From: Streptomyces sp. NBC_01262
GTDB lineage: Bacteria; Actinomycetota; Actinomycetes; Streptomycetales; Streptomycetaceae
Direction of reading: 5' to 3'
DNA: 64,000 bases
Assembly (NCBI RefSeq): GCF_036226365.1
Contig: NZ_CP108462.1
Location: forward strand, 310,001-374,000
The notes under the pieces were generated by a model. That model worked only from the letters and a program-made list of their open reading frames with translations. It ran no database searches and was not told where the DNA came from. Positions 7,263 through 14,970 of this stretch are shown here, piece after piece. The first letter of the stretch is position 1. The number at the start of each line of letters is the position of its first letter. The position numbers and the translations under genes are program-made.

Positions 7263-8741
7263 ATGGCCGACCCGAAGGGCTTTCTCAAGACCCCCCGCCG
7301 TACCTGGCCCCGCCGCCCGGTCCAGGACCGGGTGCGGGACTGGGACGAGGTCTACCAGGGGCAGGCGCTGCTGCCGATCATCGGTGCGCAGGCGGACCGG
7401 TGCATGGACTGCGGCATCCCGTTCTGCCATGACGCGTGCCCGCTGGGGAATCTGATCCCGGAGTGGAACGACCTGGTGTCCCGGGACGACTGGGAGGCGG
7501 CGAGCCACCGGCTGCACGCCACCAACAACTTCCCGGAGTTCACCGGGCGGCTGTGTCCGGCGCCCTGCGAGTCGGGGTGCGTGCTGGCGATCAACGCGGA
7601 CCCGGTGACCATCAAGAACGTCGAGGCCGCGATCGCCGACGCCGCCTGGCAGCGCGGCTACGTCCCGCCACGGCCCCCCGAGCGCATGTCGGGGCGGACG
7701 GTGGCGGTCATCGGCTCCGGCCCCGCCGGGCTGGCCTGCGCGCAGCAGCTGACCCGGGCCGGGCACACGGTGACGGTGTACGAACGGGCGGACCGGCTCG
7801 GCGGGCTGCTGCGCTACGGCATACCGGAGTTCAAGATGGAGAAGCACCATCTGGACCGCCGGCTGGGGCAGATGCGCGCCGAGGGCACCCGGTTCCGTAC
7901 GGACGCCGACGTGGGAGGCACCGTCGACGCGGCCGCCCTCCGGCGGCGCCACGACGCCCTGGTGGTCGCGATCGGCGCCCACTCGATGCGCGAACTCCCC
8001 GTCCCCGGACGCGACCTGACGGGAATTCACCAGGCGATGGAATACCTCACGCTCGCCAACCGGGTGTGCGACGGCGACCTCGCCGCCTCCCCGGCCACCG
8101 CCGAGGGCAAGGACGTGGTGATCGTCGGCGGCGGCGACACCGGCGCCGACTGCCTGGGCACCGTACTGCGGCAGCGCGCGGCCTCGGTCGTCCAGCTCGA
8201 CATCAACCCCCGGCCCGGCGAGGACCGGGCGGAGCACGAGCCGTGGCCGGTGTATCCCAAGGTCTACCGGGTCTCCCCGGCGCACGAGGAGGCCCTGGAG
8301 CTGTGCGGGGCGGGAACCGACATACGCATGTTCTCGGCGTCCACGCTGCACTTCACCGGTGACGCGACCGGGCGGGTTACCGCGCTGCGGCTGTCCGAGG
8401 TCGAGGCGCGCGGGCGCACGCCCCTGCCGGGGACCGAGCGGGTGATCCCGGCCCAACTGGTGCTGCTGGCACTGGGGTTCGACGGCGTGGAGCGCGGCGG
8501 GGACCTGATCGGCGGGCTCGGCATCCGGCTGAGCGCGCGGGGCACGATCGCGCGGGGCGCGGACTTCGCCTCCGGCGCCGACGGGGTGTTCGTCGCGGGC
8601 GACGCGGGGCGGGGGCAGTCCCTCGTCGTCTGGGCGATCGCGGAGGGCCGCTCGGCGGCGGCCGCCGTGGACCACTGGCTGACGGGCGGCACCGAGCTTC
8701 CGGCGCCGATCAGTCCGCAGGACCGTCCGCTCGTCGTGTGA
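7263..8741 (+). CDS. gltD: Glutamate synthase small-subunit-like NADPH oxidoreductase
   Basis: This 492-aa GltD/beta-subunit flavoprotein would pass electrons from NADPH via FAD to Fe-S clusters. The N-terminus carries the Fe-S-binding cysteine motifs RCMDCGIPFCHDACPLGN and CPAPCESGC. Two dinucleotide-binding folds follow: IGSGPAGLACAQQL for FAD and VIVGGGDTGADCLG for NADPH. The C-terminal GVFVAGDAGRGQSLVVWAI block is canonical. The start is the ATG at 7263, preceded by GGAGG. No large subunit (GltB) is adjacent, so it may be a stand-alone GltD paralogue serving another partner. The 3' end overlaps the SWIM-remnant ORF by 32 bp. Confidence 0.9.
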   Translation: MADPKGFLKTPRRTWPRRPVQDRVRDWDEVYQGQALLPIIGAQADRCMDCGIPFCHDACPLGNLIPEWNDLVSRDDWEAASHRLHATNNFPEFTGRLCPAPCESGCVLAINADPVTIKNVEAAIADAAWQRGYVPPRPPERMSGRTVAVIGSGPAGLACAQQLTRAGHTVTVYERADRLGGLLRYGIPEFKMEKHHLDRRLGQMRAEGTRFRTDADVGGTVDAAALRRRHDALVVAIGAHSMRELPVPGRDLTGIHQAMEYLTLANRVCDGDLAASPATAEGKDVVIVGGGDTGADCLGTVLRQRAASVVQLDINPRPGEDRAEHEPWPVYPKVYRVSPAHEEALELCGAGTDIRMFSASTLHFTGDATGRVTALRLSEVEARGRTPLPGTERVIPAQLVLLALGFDGVERGGDLIGGLGIRLSARGTIARGADFASGADGVFVAGDAGRGQSLVVWAIAEGRSAAAAVDHWLTGGTELPAPISPQDRPLVV

Positions 8742-8931
8742 AGGCGTCGTACGCCGGGCGCAGCACGGCCGCCAGGTCCCGGCCCCGCACGGTGATGCCG
8801 GACGGGCCGAGGCGGCGAGGGGCGGGATCGGGTGGCCCGGGGTCCCGGTCGGGCGGGAGGTCGGCGGGGCAGGTCCAGAAGTCGTCCAGGCAGTCGGCGA
8901 GCGGCCGGAGGTGCGGCTCGGTCACGGTCAC
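8710..8931 (-). pseudogene. Remnant of SWIM zinc-finger protein (C-terminal 73 aa only)
   Basis: A GTG overlapping the SNF2 stop codon (GTGA) opens a 73-codon frame. Its sequence (PLADCLDDFWTCPADLPP, then LGPSGITVRGRDLAAVLRPA) resembles the C-terminal tail of the SWIM zinc-finger proteins that normally follow SNF2 helicases in Streptomyces. The tail motifs come from family memory. Those proteins are several hundred residues long, and here the SWIM CxC-xCxH region is absent. The simplest reading is an in-frame deletion that removed nearly the whole gene while keeping the coupled start and the tail. The end overlaps the convergent gltD-like gene by 32 bp. It could still be translated as a small protein. 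Confidence 0.6.
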
Positions 8932-11900
8932 AGCGCGGGCTCCTCGTCGTCGTCGGCCGCGTCGGCCGCGAGCTCCACCAGTTCGCGCAGCTCGTCCGTG
9001 GACAGGTCGGTCAGCCACCCCTCGCCGTCGCCGACGACGGCGCCGGCCAGGTTGCGCTTGGCCTCGATCATCACGTCGATCCGCTCCTCGATGGTGCCCG
9101 CGCACACGAACTTGCGTACCTGTACGTTCCTGCGCTGGCCGATCCGGAAGGCGCGGTCGGTGGCCTGGTCCTCCACAGCCGGGTTCCACCAGCGGTCGAG
9201 GTGGATGACATGGGCGGCGGCGGTGAGGTTGAGGCCGGTGCCGCCCGCCTTGAGGGAGAGCAGGAAGACCGGCGGCCCGTCGCTCTCCTGGAAGCGGGCG
9301 GTCATCGCGTCGCGGGCGGCCTTGGGGACGCCGCCGTGCAGGAAGAGCACCTCGCGGCCGAGCCGCCGCGTCAGGTGGCCCTGCAGGAGGCGGCCGAACT
9401 CGGCGTACTGGGTGAAGCACAGCACCTTGTCGCCCTCGGCGAGGGCTTCGGCGAGGATCTCCTCCAGGCGTTCCAGCTTGCCGGAGCGCCCGGTGAGCGG
9501 GGCCGCCCCGGCACCCTCGTCGTAGCGCTCGTGCAGGAACTGCGCCGGGTGGTTGCAGATCTGCTTGAGCTTGGTGAGCGTGGACAGCACGATGCCCTTG
9601 CGCTCGATGCCCCGGCTTTCGGCGATGCGGGCGAGCATGTCGGCGACGGTGGCCCGGTACAGGCCCGCCTGTTCGGTGGTGAGGCCGCACAGGACGGTCA
9701 TCTCCAGCTTCTCGGGCAGGTCGCGGGCGATGGCGGGATCGTTCTTCAGGCGGCGCAGCACGAAGGGGCGGGTGCGGCGCTGGAGGGCGGCGGCGGCCGC
9801 GCTGTCGCCGTCGCGCTCGATGGGGATGGAGTGGCGTTCCTTGAAGCGGGCGGCCGAGCCGAAGAGGCCGGGGTTGGCGAAGTCCAGGACGGCGTGCAGT
9901 TCGGCGAGCCGGTTCTCCACCGGTGTGCCGGTCAGCGCGATCCGGTGGGCGGCGGGCAGTGAGCGGACGGCCCTGGCCTGGCGGGTGGCGGAGTTCTTGA
10001 TGTGCTGGGCCTCGTCGGCGACGACCCGCCGCCAGTGGACGGCGCGCAGGGCCTCGGCGTCGCGCTCGGCGAGTCCGTACGTGGTGATGACCAGGTCGGC
10101 GGCCGGCGCGGCCTGCCGCAGCGCGTCCCCGGCGAGGCGCTGCGGCCCGTGGTGGACGTACACGCGCAGCATCGGCGCGAATCGCGCGGCCTCCCGCTGC
10201 CAGTTGCCGACCACCGACATCGGGCAGACCAGCAGGTTGGGGGCGGTCGCGCCTTCGGCGTGCTCGGCCGCCAGCAGGGCGAGGGTCTGTACGGTCTTGC
10301 CGAGCCCCATGTCGTCGGCCAGGACGGCGCCGAGGCCGAGCCGGGTCATGAACGCCAGCCAGGCCAGGCCGCGTTCCTGGTACGGGCGCAGCACGGCGCC
10401 GAATCTGTCGGGCAGCGGCACCGGCTGCGGCTCGGCGGAGCCGGACAGCAGGCTGCCGAGCAGGCCGTCCGCGCTGACCCGGGACACCGGGAGGCCGCCC
10501 GCCGTCGCGTCGGGTTCCAGGGCGACGCGCAGCACCTCGCCGGCGGCCATGGTGCCGCTCCCCCGGCGTTCCAGGAAGGCCAGCGCGGCGGCGATCCGGG
10601 CCGGGTCGACCTCGGTCCACTGTCCGCGCAGCCGCACCAACGGCTGTTTGGCGGCGGCCAGTTCGGTCAGCTCCGCCTCGGTCAGCGGGGCGTCGCCGAT
10701 GGCGGCCCGCCAGCGGAAGTCGACGATCCGGTCCCGGTCCAGCAGGCTCCGGTCGTGCACCAGGCCCGGCTGGACCGCCCGGGCGGTCAGGGTCAGGCCG
10801 AAGCGGGCCGGGCGCTGCCACCAGGCCGGCAGCAGCACCGCGTACCCGGCGGCGGTCATGGCCGGACCGGCGTCGCGCAGGAAGGCCAGCGCCCCGGCCC
10901 GGTCCAGGCCCAGGGCGGCCGGGCGGGCGGAGCGCAGGGCCTCGCGCAGCGGCGGCCACAGGCGCGAGGCGCGTACGAGTCCGTCGTGGAGCGCGTCGGC
11001 CGGGCGGGGGGTCTTGCGTTCCAGGGTGCTCAGGGCGGGCCCGGGCTCCCACAGGGCGTCGGCGGCGACCATCAGGGACGGCTCGTCGGCCGCCTGGAGC
11101 AGGAACTCCAGCCTCCAGTCGTCCAGTTCGAGGCCCTGCGGCTCACGGAGCCGGAAGCAGACGCGCAGCGGCCCGCCCTCGCCGGCCGGTGACTCGGACC
11201 GGTGCCAGGCGGTGAGCCGCTCCCCCAGTGCGGCGACCGGTCCGGCGACCGGTCCGGCGTCCTGCGCCCCGACCCTTGCGTCGGCCGTGCTCAGCGCGCT
11301 CACCCAGGCCTCCGCCGCGCCGTCCGGGCGCCGCGCCCTGCCCGGGCGCAGCAGCGGCGGCTCGTCCTCCAGGACCGCGCGGGCCTCGCAGTCCACGAGC
11401 ACCTCCAGGAGGTCCGCCACCAGTTCCCCGGCGGCCCTGCCGTCCGGGTGGCCCCCGCTGCGCTCGGCCCTGGCCACCGGCGGGATCGCCGCTGTCAGCT
11501 CCCGGGTCTCCCGCCACCCGTCGGCGTCCGGCGCGGGACGCCAGCGCGCGTGCGGCCGCCCGTCCTCCATGGTCAGTCCCGGCAGCACCTGGCCGCGTCC
11601 CACCATCCGCCACGCCAGGTCGTGGACGGCGGTCAGCCAGCGCAGCGAGGCCCCGTACGGCACGTCGACCGGGCCCTCGGCGGGCAGCTGCGTCGGCAGG
11701 AACGGCTTCCCCGGCGCGTACAGCTCGCCCAGGAGCTGCGCCGCCTCCCCGGGGGCGAGCAGCAGCGACGGCACCTGCCACGGGGCGAGCGTCACCGCCC
11801 GGCGCGGTCCGTCGGCGGGACGGCCGAGCTCGGGCGACGGCAGGAGCGCGCCGTTCTGTGTCGGCAGGAGCAGCGTGGTCTCGCCCTCGGCGGCCTTCGT

Positions 11901-12035
11901 CATCAGCCACTCCAGGCCGGGCCCCGTGCCGCCGATCAGCTCCGCGACCTGCGCGGGCGGCAGCAGGGCGCTCTCCGCCTCCGCCCACAGCGCCAGGCAC
12001 CGGTCCGCTCTCCACACGGCGTGCAGGGCGAACAT
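8928..12035 (-). CDS. SNF2-family DEAD/DEAH ATP-dependent helicase
   Basis: This 1035-aa SWI2/SNF2 ATPase is probably a DNA translocase acting on nucleoprotein complexes. The N-terminal half (to about residue 530) is the SNF2-associated region of bacterial HepA-like proteins. The motor shows motif I DDMGLGKTVQTLALL, motif II VVADEAQHIKN (DEAQ box), motif III LTGTPVENRL, and C-terminal motifs GGTGLNLT, DRWWNPAVEDQATDRAFRIG. All catalytic motifs look intact. Start ATG at 12035. The usual downstream SWIM-domain partner is reduced to a 73-codon remnant coupled by GTGA. Confidence 0.93.
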   Translation of the reverse strand: MFALHAVWRADRCLALWAEAESALLPPAQVAELIGGTGPGLEWLMTKAAEGETTLLLPTQNGALLPSPELGRPADGPRRAVTLAPWQVPSLLLAPGEAAQLLGELYAPGKPFLPTQLPAEGPVDVPYGASLRWLTAVHDLAWRMVGRGQVLPGLTMEDGRPHARWRPAPDADGWRETRELTAAIPPVARAERSGGHPDGRAAGELVADLLEVLVDCEARAVLEDEPPLLRPGRARRPDGAAEAWVSALSTADARVGAQDAGPVAGPVAALGERLTAWHRSESPAGEGGPLRVCFRLREPQGLELDDWRLEFLLQAADEPSLMVAADALWEPGPALSTLERKTPRPADALHDGLVRASRLWPPLREALRSARPAALGLDRAGALAFLRDAGPAMTAAGYAVLLPAWWQRPARFGLTLTARAVQPGLVHDRSLLDRDRIVDFRWRAAIGDAPLTEAELTELAAAKQPLVRLRGQWTEVDPARIAAALAFLERRGSGTMAAGEVLRVALEPDATAGGLPVSRVSADGLLGSLLSGSAEPQPVPLPDRFGAVLRPYQERGLAWLAFMTRLGLGAVLADDMGLGKTVQTLALLAAEHAEGATAPNLLVCPMSVVGNWQREAARFAPMLRVYVHHGPQRLAGDALRQAAPAADLVITTYGLAERDAEALRAVHWRRVVADEAQHIKNSATRQARAVRSLPAAHRIALTGTPVENRLAELHAVLDFANPGLFGSAARFKERHSIPIERDGDSAAAAALQRRTRPFVLRRLKNDPAIARDLPEKLEMTVLCGLTTEQAGLYRATVADMLARIAESRGIERKGIVLSTLTKLKQICNHPAQFLHERYDEGAGAAPLTGRSGKLERLEEILAEALAEGDKVLCFTQYAEFGRLLQGHLTRRLGREVLFLHGGVPKAARDAMTARFQESDGPPVFLLSLKAGGTGLNLTAAAHVIHLDRWWNPAVEDQATDRAFRIGQRRNVQVRKFVCAGTIEERIDVMIEAKRNLAGAVVGDGEGWLTDLSTDELRELVELAADAADDDEEPAL

Positions 12036-12127
12036 CGCGGGCCTTCCCGGTCTGGGGCGTCTGGCGGACGGCTATTCGATCAGCGTACGGGCCGGCCGGC
12101 ATCGGTGAAGAAGTCGCATGCGGGTAT

Positions 12128-13465
12128 ATGGCCGGTATGAAAGGAATCGCGTGGGTTGTCCAGAGAGCCGCCATGGTCGTCGTCGCCGCCGTGCTGGCGC
12201 TCGCCACCGCGGGCGCGGCCCACGCGGACACCGGCGTCGAAACGGCCGCGAAGGCGCTGCGCAGCAGCCCTGTCTACGTCGACCCGGCGGTCTCGGGAAA
12301 GCTGTCGGACGCCGACGCTCGCGGGCTCGTGCAGCGCATCCGGGACTCCGGGGTGCCGGTGTACGTGGCGGTGCTGCCGGACGACCCGGCCTACGGCGGC
12401 AGCCAGGTCTTCGACCGGCTGCGGGCGGCCGTGGGGCGACCGGGCGTGTACGCGGTGGCGCTGGGTTCCCGGTTCGGGGCGGCGTCGGACGGGTCGGTGA
12501 TCCCCGGGAGCACGGCGAGGTCGCTGGCGCAGCGCAATGTGCGCGAGCACGCGGGCGACGCGTCGGCGGTACTGGACGGCTTCGTGGCCGATGTCGCGGC
12601 GGCGGCCGCCTCCGGCAAGGCGGACCAGGGCGGCGAAACGACACGCACCTCGGGTGTCGGCGCTCTCGTGACGCTGGGCGTCATCCTCGTGGCGCTCACA
12701 GGGGGCGCCGCGCTGCTCGTGCGGAGGAACGGCCGGCGCCGCCGCGAGCAGGAGCGGGCGGACCTGGAGCAGGTGCGCGCGGTGGTGGAGGAGGACATCA
12801 CGGCATACGGCGAGACCCTGGACCGGCTGGATTTCGCACCGTCCGACCCGGCGGCGACGCCCGACATGCTGGAGGACTACGGCCGGGCCCTGGACGCGTA
12901 CGAGACCGCGAAGGCAAGGATGGCCGCTGCCCGCCGCGCCGAGGACGTGCGAGCGGTCACCGAGGCACTCGAAGGGGGCCGGTTCGCGCTGGCGGTGCTC
13001 GATGCCCGCCGCAGGGGCCTGCCGCTGCCCGAGCGCCGACCGCCGTGCTTCTTCGATCCCCGGCACGGCCCCTCGGTCCAGGACGCCGAGTGGGCTCCCG
13101 AGGACGGTGCGGTGCGCACGGTCCCGGTGTGCGCGGCGGACGCGGCGCGGCTGGCGGACGGCGCGGACCCGGCGGTGCGCACGGTGCGGGTGGGCGAGGA
13201 GCGCCGCCCGTACTGGGAGGCGGGCCGGGCGTACGGGCCCTGGGCGGGCGGGTATTTCGGCGCGTACGGCTCGATGTTCCTGCCGGGGCTGCTGGCCGGC
13301 ACGCTGCTCGGCGGTTCGCTGGGCGGCGGATACGGGGGCTATGACGGTTCCGACGCGGGAGGGGACGGCTTCGACGGCGGGTTCGGCGGGGGCGACGGCG
13401 GAGGCGGGGGCTTCGACGGAGGATTCGGCGGAGGATTCGGCGACGGCGGCGGCGGCGGTTTCTGA
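12128..13465 (+). CDS. Secreted/membrane TPM-like protein with Gly-rich C-terminus
   Basis: This is a roughly 445-aa protein. An N-terminal signal/anchor (about residues 8-35, ending AAHA) is followed by an extracellular domain with VPVYVAVLPDDPAYGG, similar to TPM-type domains, then a transmembrane helix (VTLGVILVALTGGAALLV). Next come a cytoplasmic basic/coiled region (RRNGRRRREQERADLEQVR) and a C-terminal Gly/Asp/Phe-rich tail with repeated GFDGGFGGG. Actinobacterial proteins of this layout are uncharacterised. ATG 12128 and ATG 12137 are both possible starts; neither has a strong ribosome binding site. It is divergent from the SNF2 gene (92-bp gap). Confidence 0.8.
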   Translation: MAGMKGIAWVVQRAAMVVVAAVLALATAGAAHADTGVETAAKALRSSPVYVDPAVSGKLSDADARGLVQRIRDSGVPVYVAVLPDDPAYGGSQVFDRLRAAVGRPGVYAVALGSRFGAASDGSVIPGSTARSLAQRNVREHAGDASAVLDGFVADVAAAAASGKADQGGETTRTSGVGALVTLGVILVALTGGAALLVRRNGRRRREQERADLEQVRAVVEEDITAYGETLDRLDFAPSDPAATPDMLEDYGRALDAYETAKARMAAARRAEDVRAVTEALEGGRFALAVLDARRRGLPLPERRPPCFFDPRHGPSVQDAEWAPEDGAVRTVPVCAADAARLADGADPAVRTVRVGEERRPYWEAGRAYGPWAGGYFGAYGSMFLPGLLAGTLLGGSLGGGYGGYDGSDAGGDGFDGGFGGGDGGGGGFDGGFGGGFGDGGGGGF

Positions 13466-13506
13466 CTCCCGCTGCTCCCGCTGCTCCCCTTGCTCCCGTA
13501 CTCCCG

Positions 13507-13932
13507 CTACAGGCCGAACAGCTTGAGCAGGTCGTCCTTGCCGAACATCCGCGCGGTGTCGACCGCCGACGGCGTACCGCGCCGGGGGTCCGCGCCGCCG
13601 TCGAGGAGGGCGCGGATGACGGCGTCGGCGCCCTTGAAGACGGCTCCGGCGAGCGGGGTCTGGCCCTTGTGGTTGGCGCGGTCGGGGTCGGCGTGGCGGC
13701 GCAGGAGGGCGGTGACGGCGTCGGCGTGGCCGTGGTAGGCGGCGAGCATCAGGAGCGAGTCGCCGTTGTCGTTGGTGAGGTTGACCGGCACTCCGGCGTC
13801 CACGTAGGCGGCGAGGGTGTCGGTGTCGCCGTGGCGGGCGAGGTCGAAGGCCCGGGTGGTGAGCTGCAGCAGTTCGGGGTCATGGGCGGGCTCGGCGGCG
13901 GTATCCGTGCCGGGAATCGTCGGCTCGCTCAT
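13507..13932 (-). CDS. Ankyrin-repeat protein
   Basis: This 141-aa protein is built mainly of ankyrin repeats: GVPVNLTNDNGDSLLMLAAY, then HADPDRANHKGQTPLAGAVF, and GGADPRRGTPSAVDTARMFG give about three repeats after an N-terminal cap. It is a cytosolic protein-binding scaffold with no catalytic domain. Start ATG 13932 with GAGGA upstream. It lies 43 bp after the DUF3291 gene on the same strand, a pairing I recall from other streptomycetes; the partner protein is not known. Confidence 0.92.
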   Translation of the reverse strand: MSEPTIPGTDTAAEPAHDPELLQLTTRAFDLARHGDTDTLAAYVDAGVPVNLTNDNGDSLLMLAAYHGHADAVTALLRRHADPDRANHKGQTPLAGAVFKGADAVIRALLDGGADPRRGTPSAVDTARMFGKDDLLKLFGL

Positions 13933-13975
13933 GGTTGTCCTCACTCCGGTCGCCGGTGGGATGCCGGTCACCACC

Positions 13976-14431
13976 CTACGTAGCCGGGTGGGACTGGCGC
14001 AGGGTGAAGGCGTACGGGGTCGGGCCGTGCTCGCGCAGGTGGACGAGGCGCTGCTCGGCCTCGGGGACGGTGGGGCGGTGGCCGGCGGGGACCCACCACA
14101 GGGCGGTGGCGGCTTCGGCGATCGGTACGAACCACTCACGGCGGCGGCGCAGGGCGTCGAGGTGCTGCCCCGCGAACATGAAGGCCTTGAGGGCCTCGGT
14201 GTCCCGCCACACGGACATGTTGACGATGAGCCACGCGTCGCCGAAGACCTGGATGTCGGTGGCGTCGCCGCCCTCGCTCTGCAGGCGCCAGCGGAATCCT
14301 TCGGCGGCGTCGGCGTCGGCGTTGACCGGTTCGAGGCCGGCGACGAAGTCGGCGAGCTGCGGGGAGTCCAGGGGGGCGGCCAGACGGGCGATGTTGATCT
14401 GCGCGAGTTCGTGCACCACGGGAGAAGCCAT
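13976..14431 (-). CDS. DUF3291 domain protein
   Basis: This 151-aa protein matches DUF3291 throughout: the N-terminal HELAQINIARLAAPLDSPQL, the central LIVNMSVWRDTEALKAFMF, and RRREWFVPIAE with a downstream WWVPAGHRPTVPEA. The fold resembles small ferredoxin-like monooxygenase (ABM/dabb-type) proteins, but activity is unproven. It is first in a two-gene unit with the ankyrin protein and is divergent from the small membrane protein at 14667. The 235-bp shared upstream region is unusually A/T-rich around 14555-14620. Confidence 0.88.
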   Translation of the reverse strand: MASPVVHELAQINIARLAAPLDSPQLADFVAGLEPVNADADAAEGFRWRLQSEGGDATDIQVFGDAWLIVNMSVWRDTEALKAFMFAGQHLDALRRRREWFVPIAEAATALWWVPAGHRPTVPEAEQRLVHLREHGPTPYAFTLRQSHPAT

Positions 14432-14666
14432 GGCCGCAGATTAACGGCGGCGATCACCCGTACGGGCGTATTTTTTGGCTGATGGAGGGGCGCTGCGCAT
14501 GGCGCGGCCCCGGGGCGGCAAGGATCGCGCCGACAGAGCATCGAAAAGCGCCCGCTTGGGCGAAAAAATGGATAAATCACCCATTTGCCGCTTTCCATCA
14601 TCTATTACTTTCTGTGAGCATGGAAGAACTCATGGTGACAGTCCCCATCACACAGGAGTAACCCCC

Positions 14667-14861
14667 ATGATCCTGTCCATTTCAGGCGTCGTCCTGCTCG
14701 GCATCATCGTCTTCCTGTTCTTCCGCAAGGACGGACTCAAGGCATCCCACGCGCTCGTCTGCGCACTCTTCGGCTTCTATCTCGCGGGCACCGCCATCGC
14801 CCCGAGCATCAAGGCCGGCGGAGCCAGCCTGGCGAGCCTGCTGGGCGGGATCAAGTTCTAG
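14667..14861 (+). CDS. Small membrane protein upstream of FtsK-like ATPase
   Basis: This 64-aa protein has a CAGGAG ribosome binding site and ATG at 14667. It contains an N-terminal transmembrane helix (VVLLGIIVFLFF), a short charged loop RKDGLKAS, a second hydrophobic helix (LVCALFGFYLAGTAI), and a Gly/Ser/Ala tail. It precedes the FtsK-like gene by 109 bp on the same strand, and the pair looks conserved in Streptomyces from memory. Small hydrophobic proteins also accompany plasmid transfer (Spd/Tra) genes, but I see no plasmid context. A holin-like or accessory membrane role is possible but unproven. Confidence 0.78.
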   Translation: MILSISGVVLLGIIVFLFFRKDGLKASHALVCALFGFYLAGTAIAPSIKAGGASLASLLGGIKF

Positions 14862-14970
14862 CCCGGCCGTCCCGCACGGCCTTCCCCCGTGGGCCCGGCG
14901 CGCTCCTGCCGCTCCGGGCCCGTCCGGTTTCCCTCATCGCGTCCCGTCGCACGATCCTCTGGAGCACCAC

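Noticed and set aside
7263-8741. Complete glutamate synthase operon
   Set aside because: Only a small-subunit-like gene is present; flanking genes are an MFS exporter and the SNF2 helicase, not GltB.
8932-11052. Long minus-strand Arg/Pro/Gly-rich open frame within the SNF2 gene
   Set aside because: Shadow of the SNF2 helicase in another frame, with no domain motifs; only its last 73 codons, beyond the SNF2 stop, are plausible.
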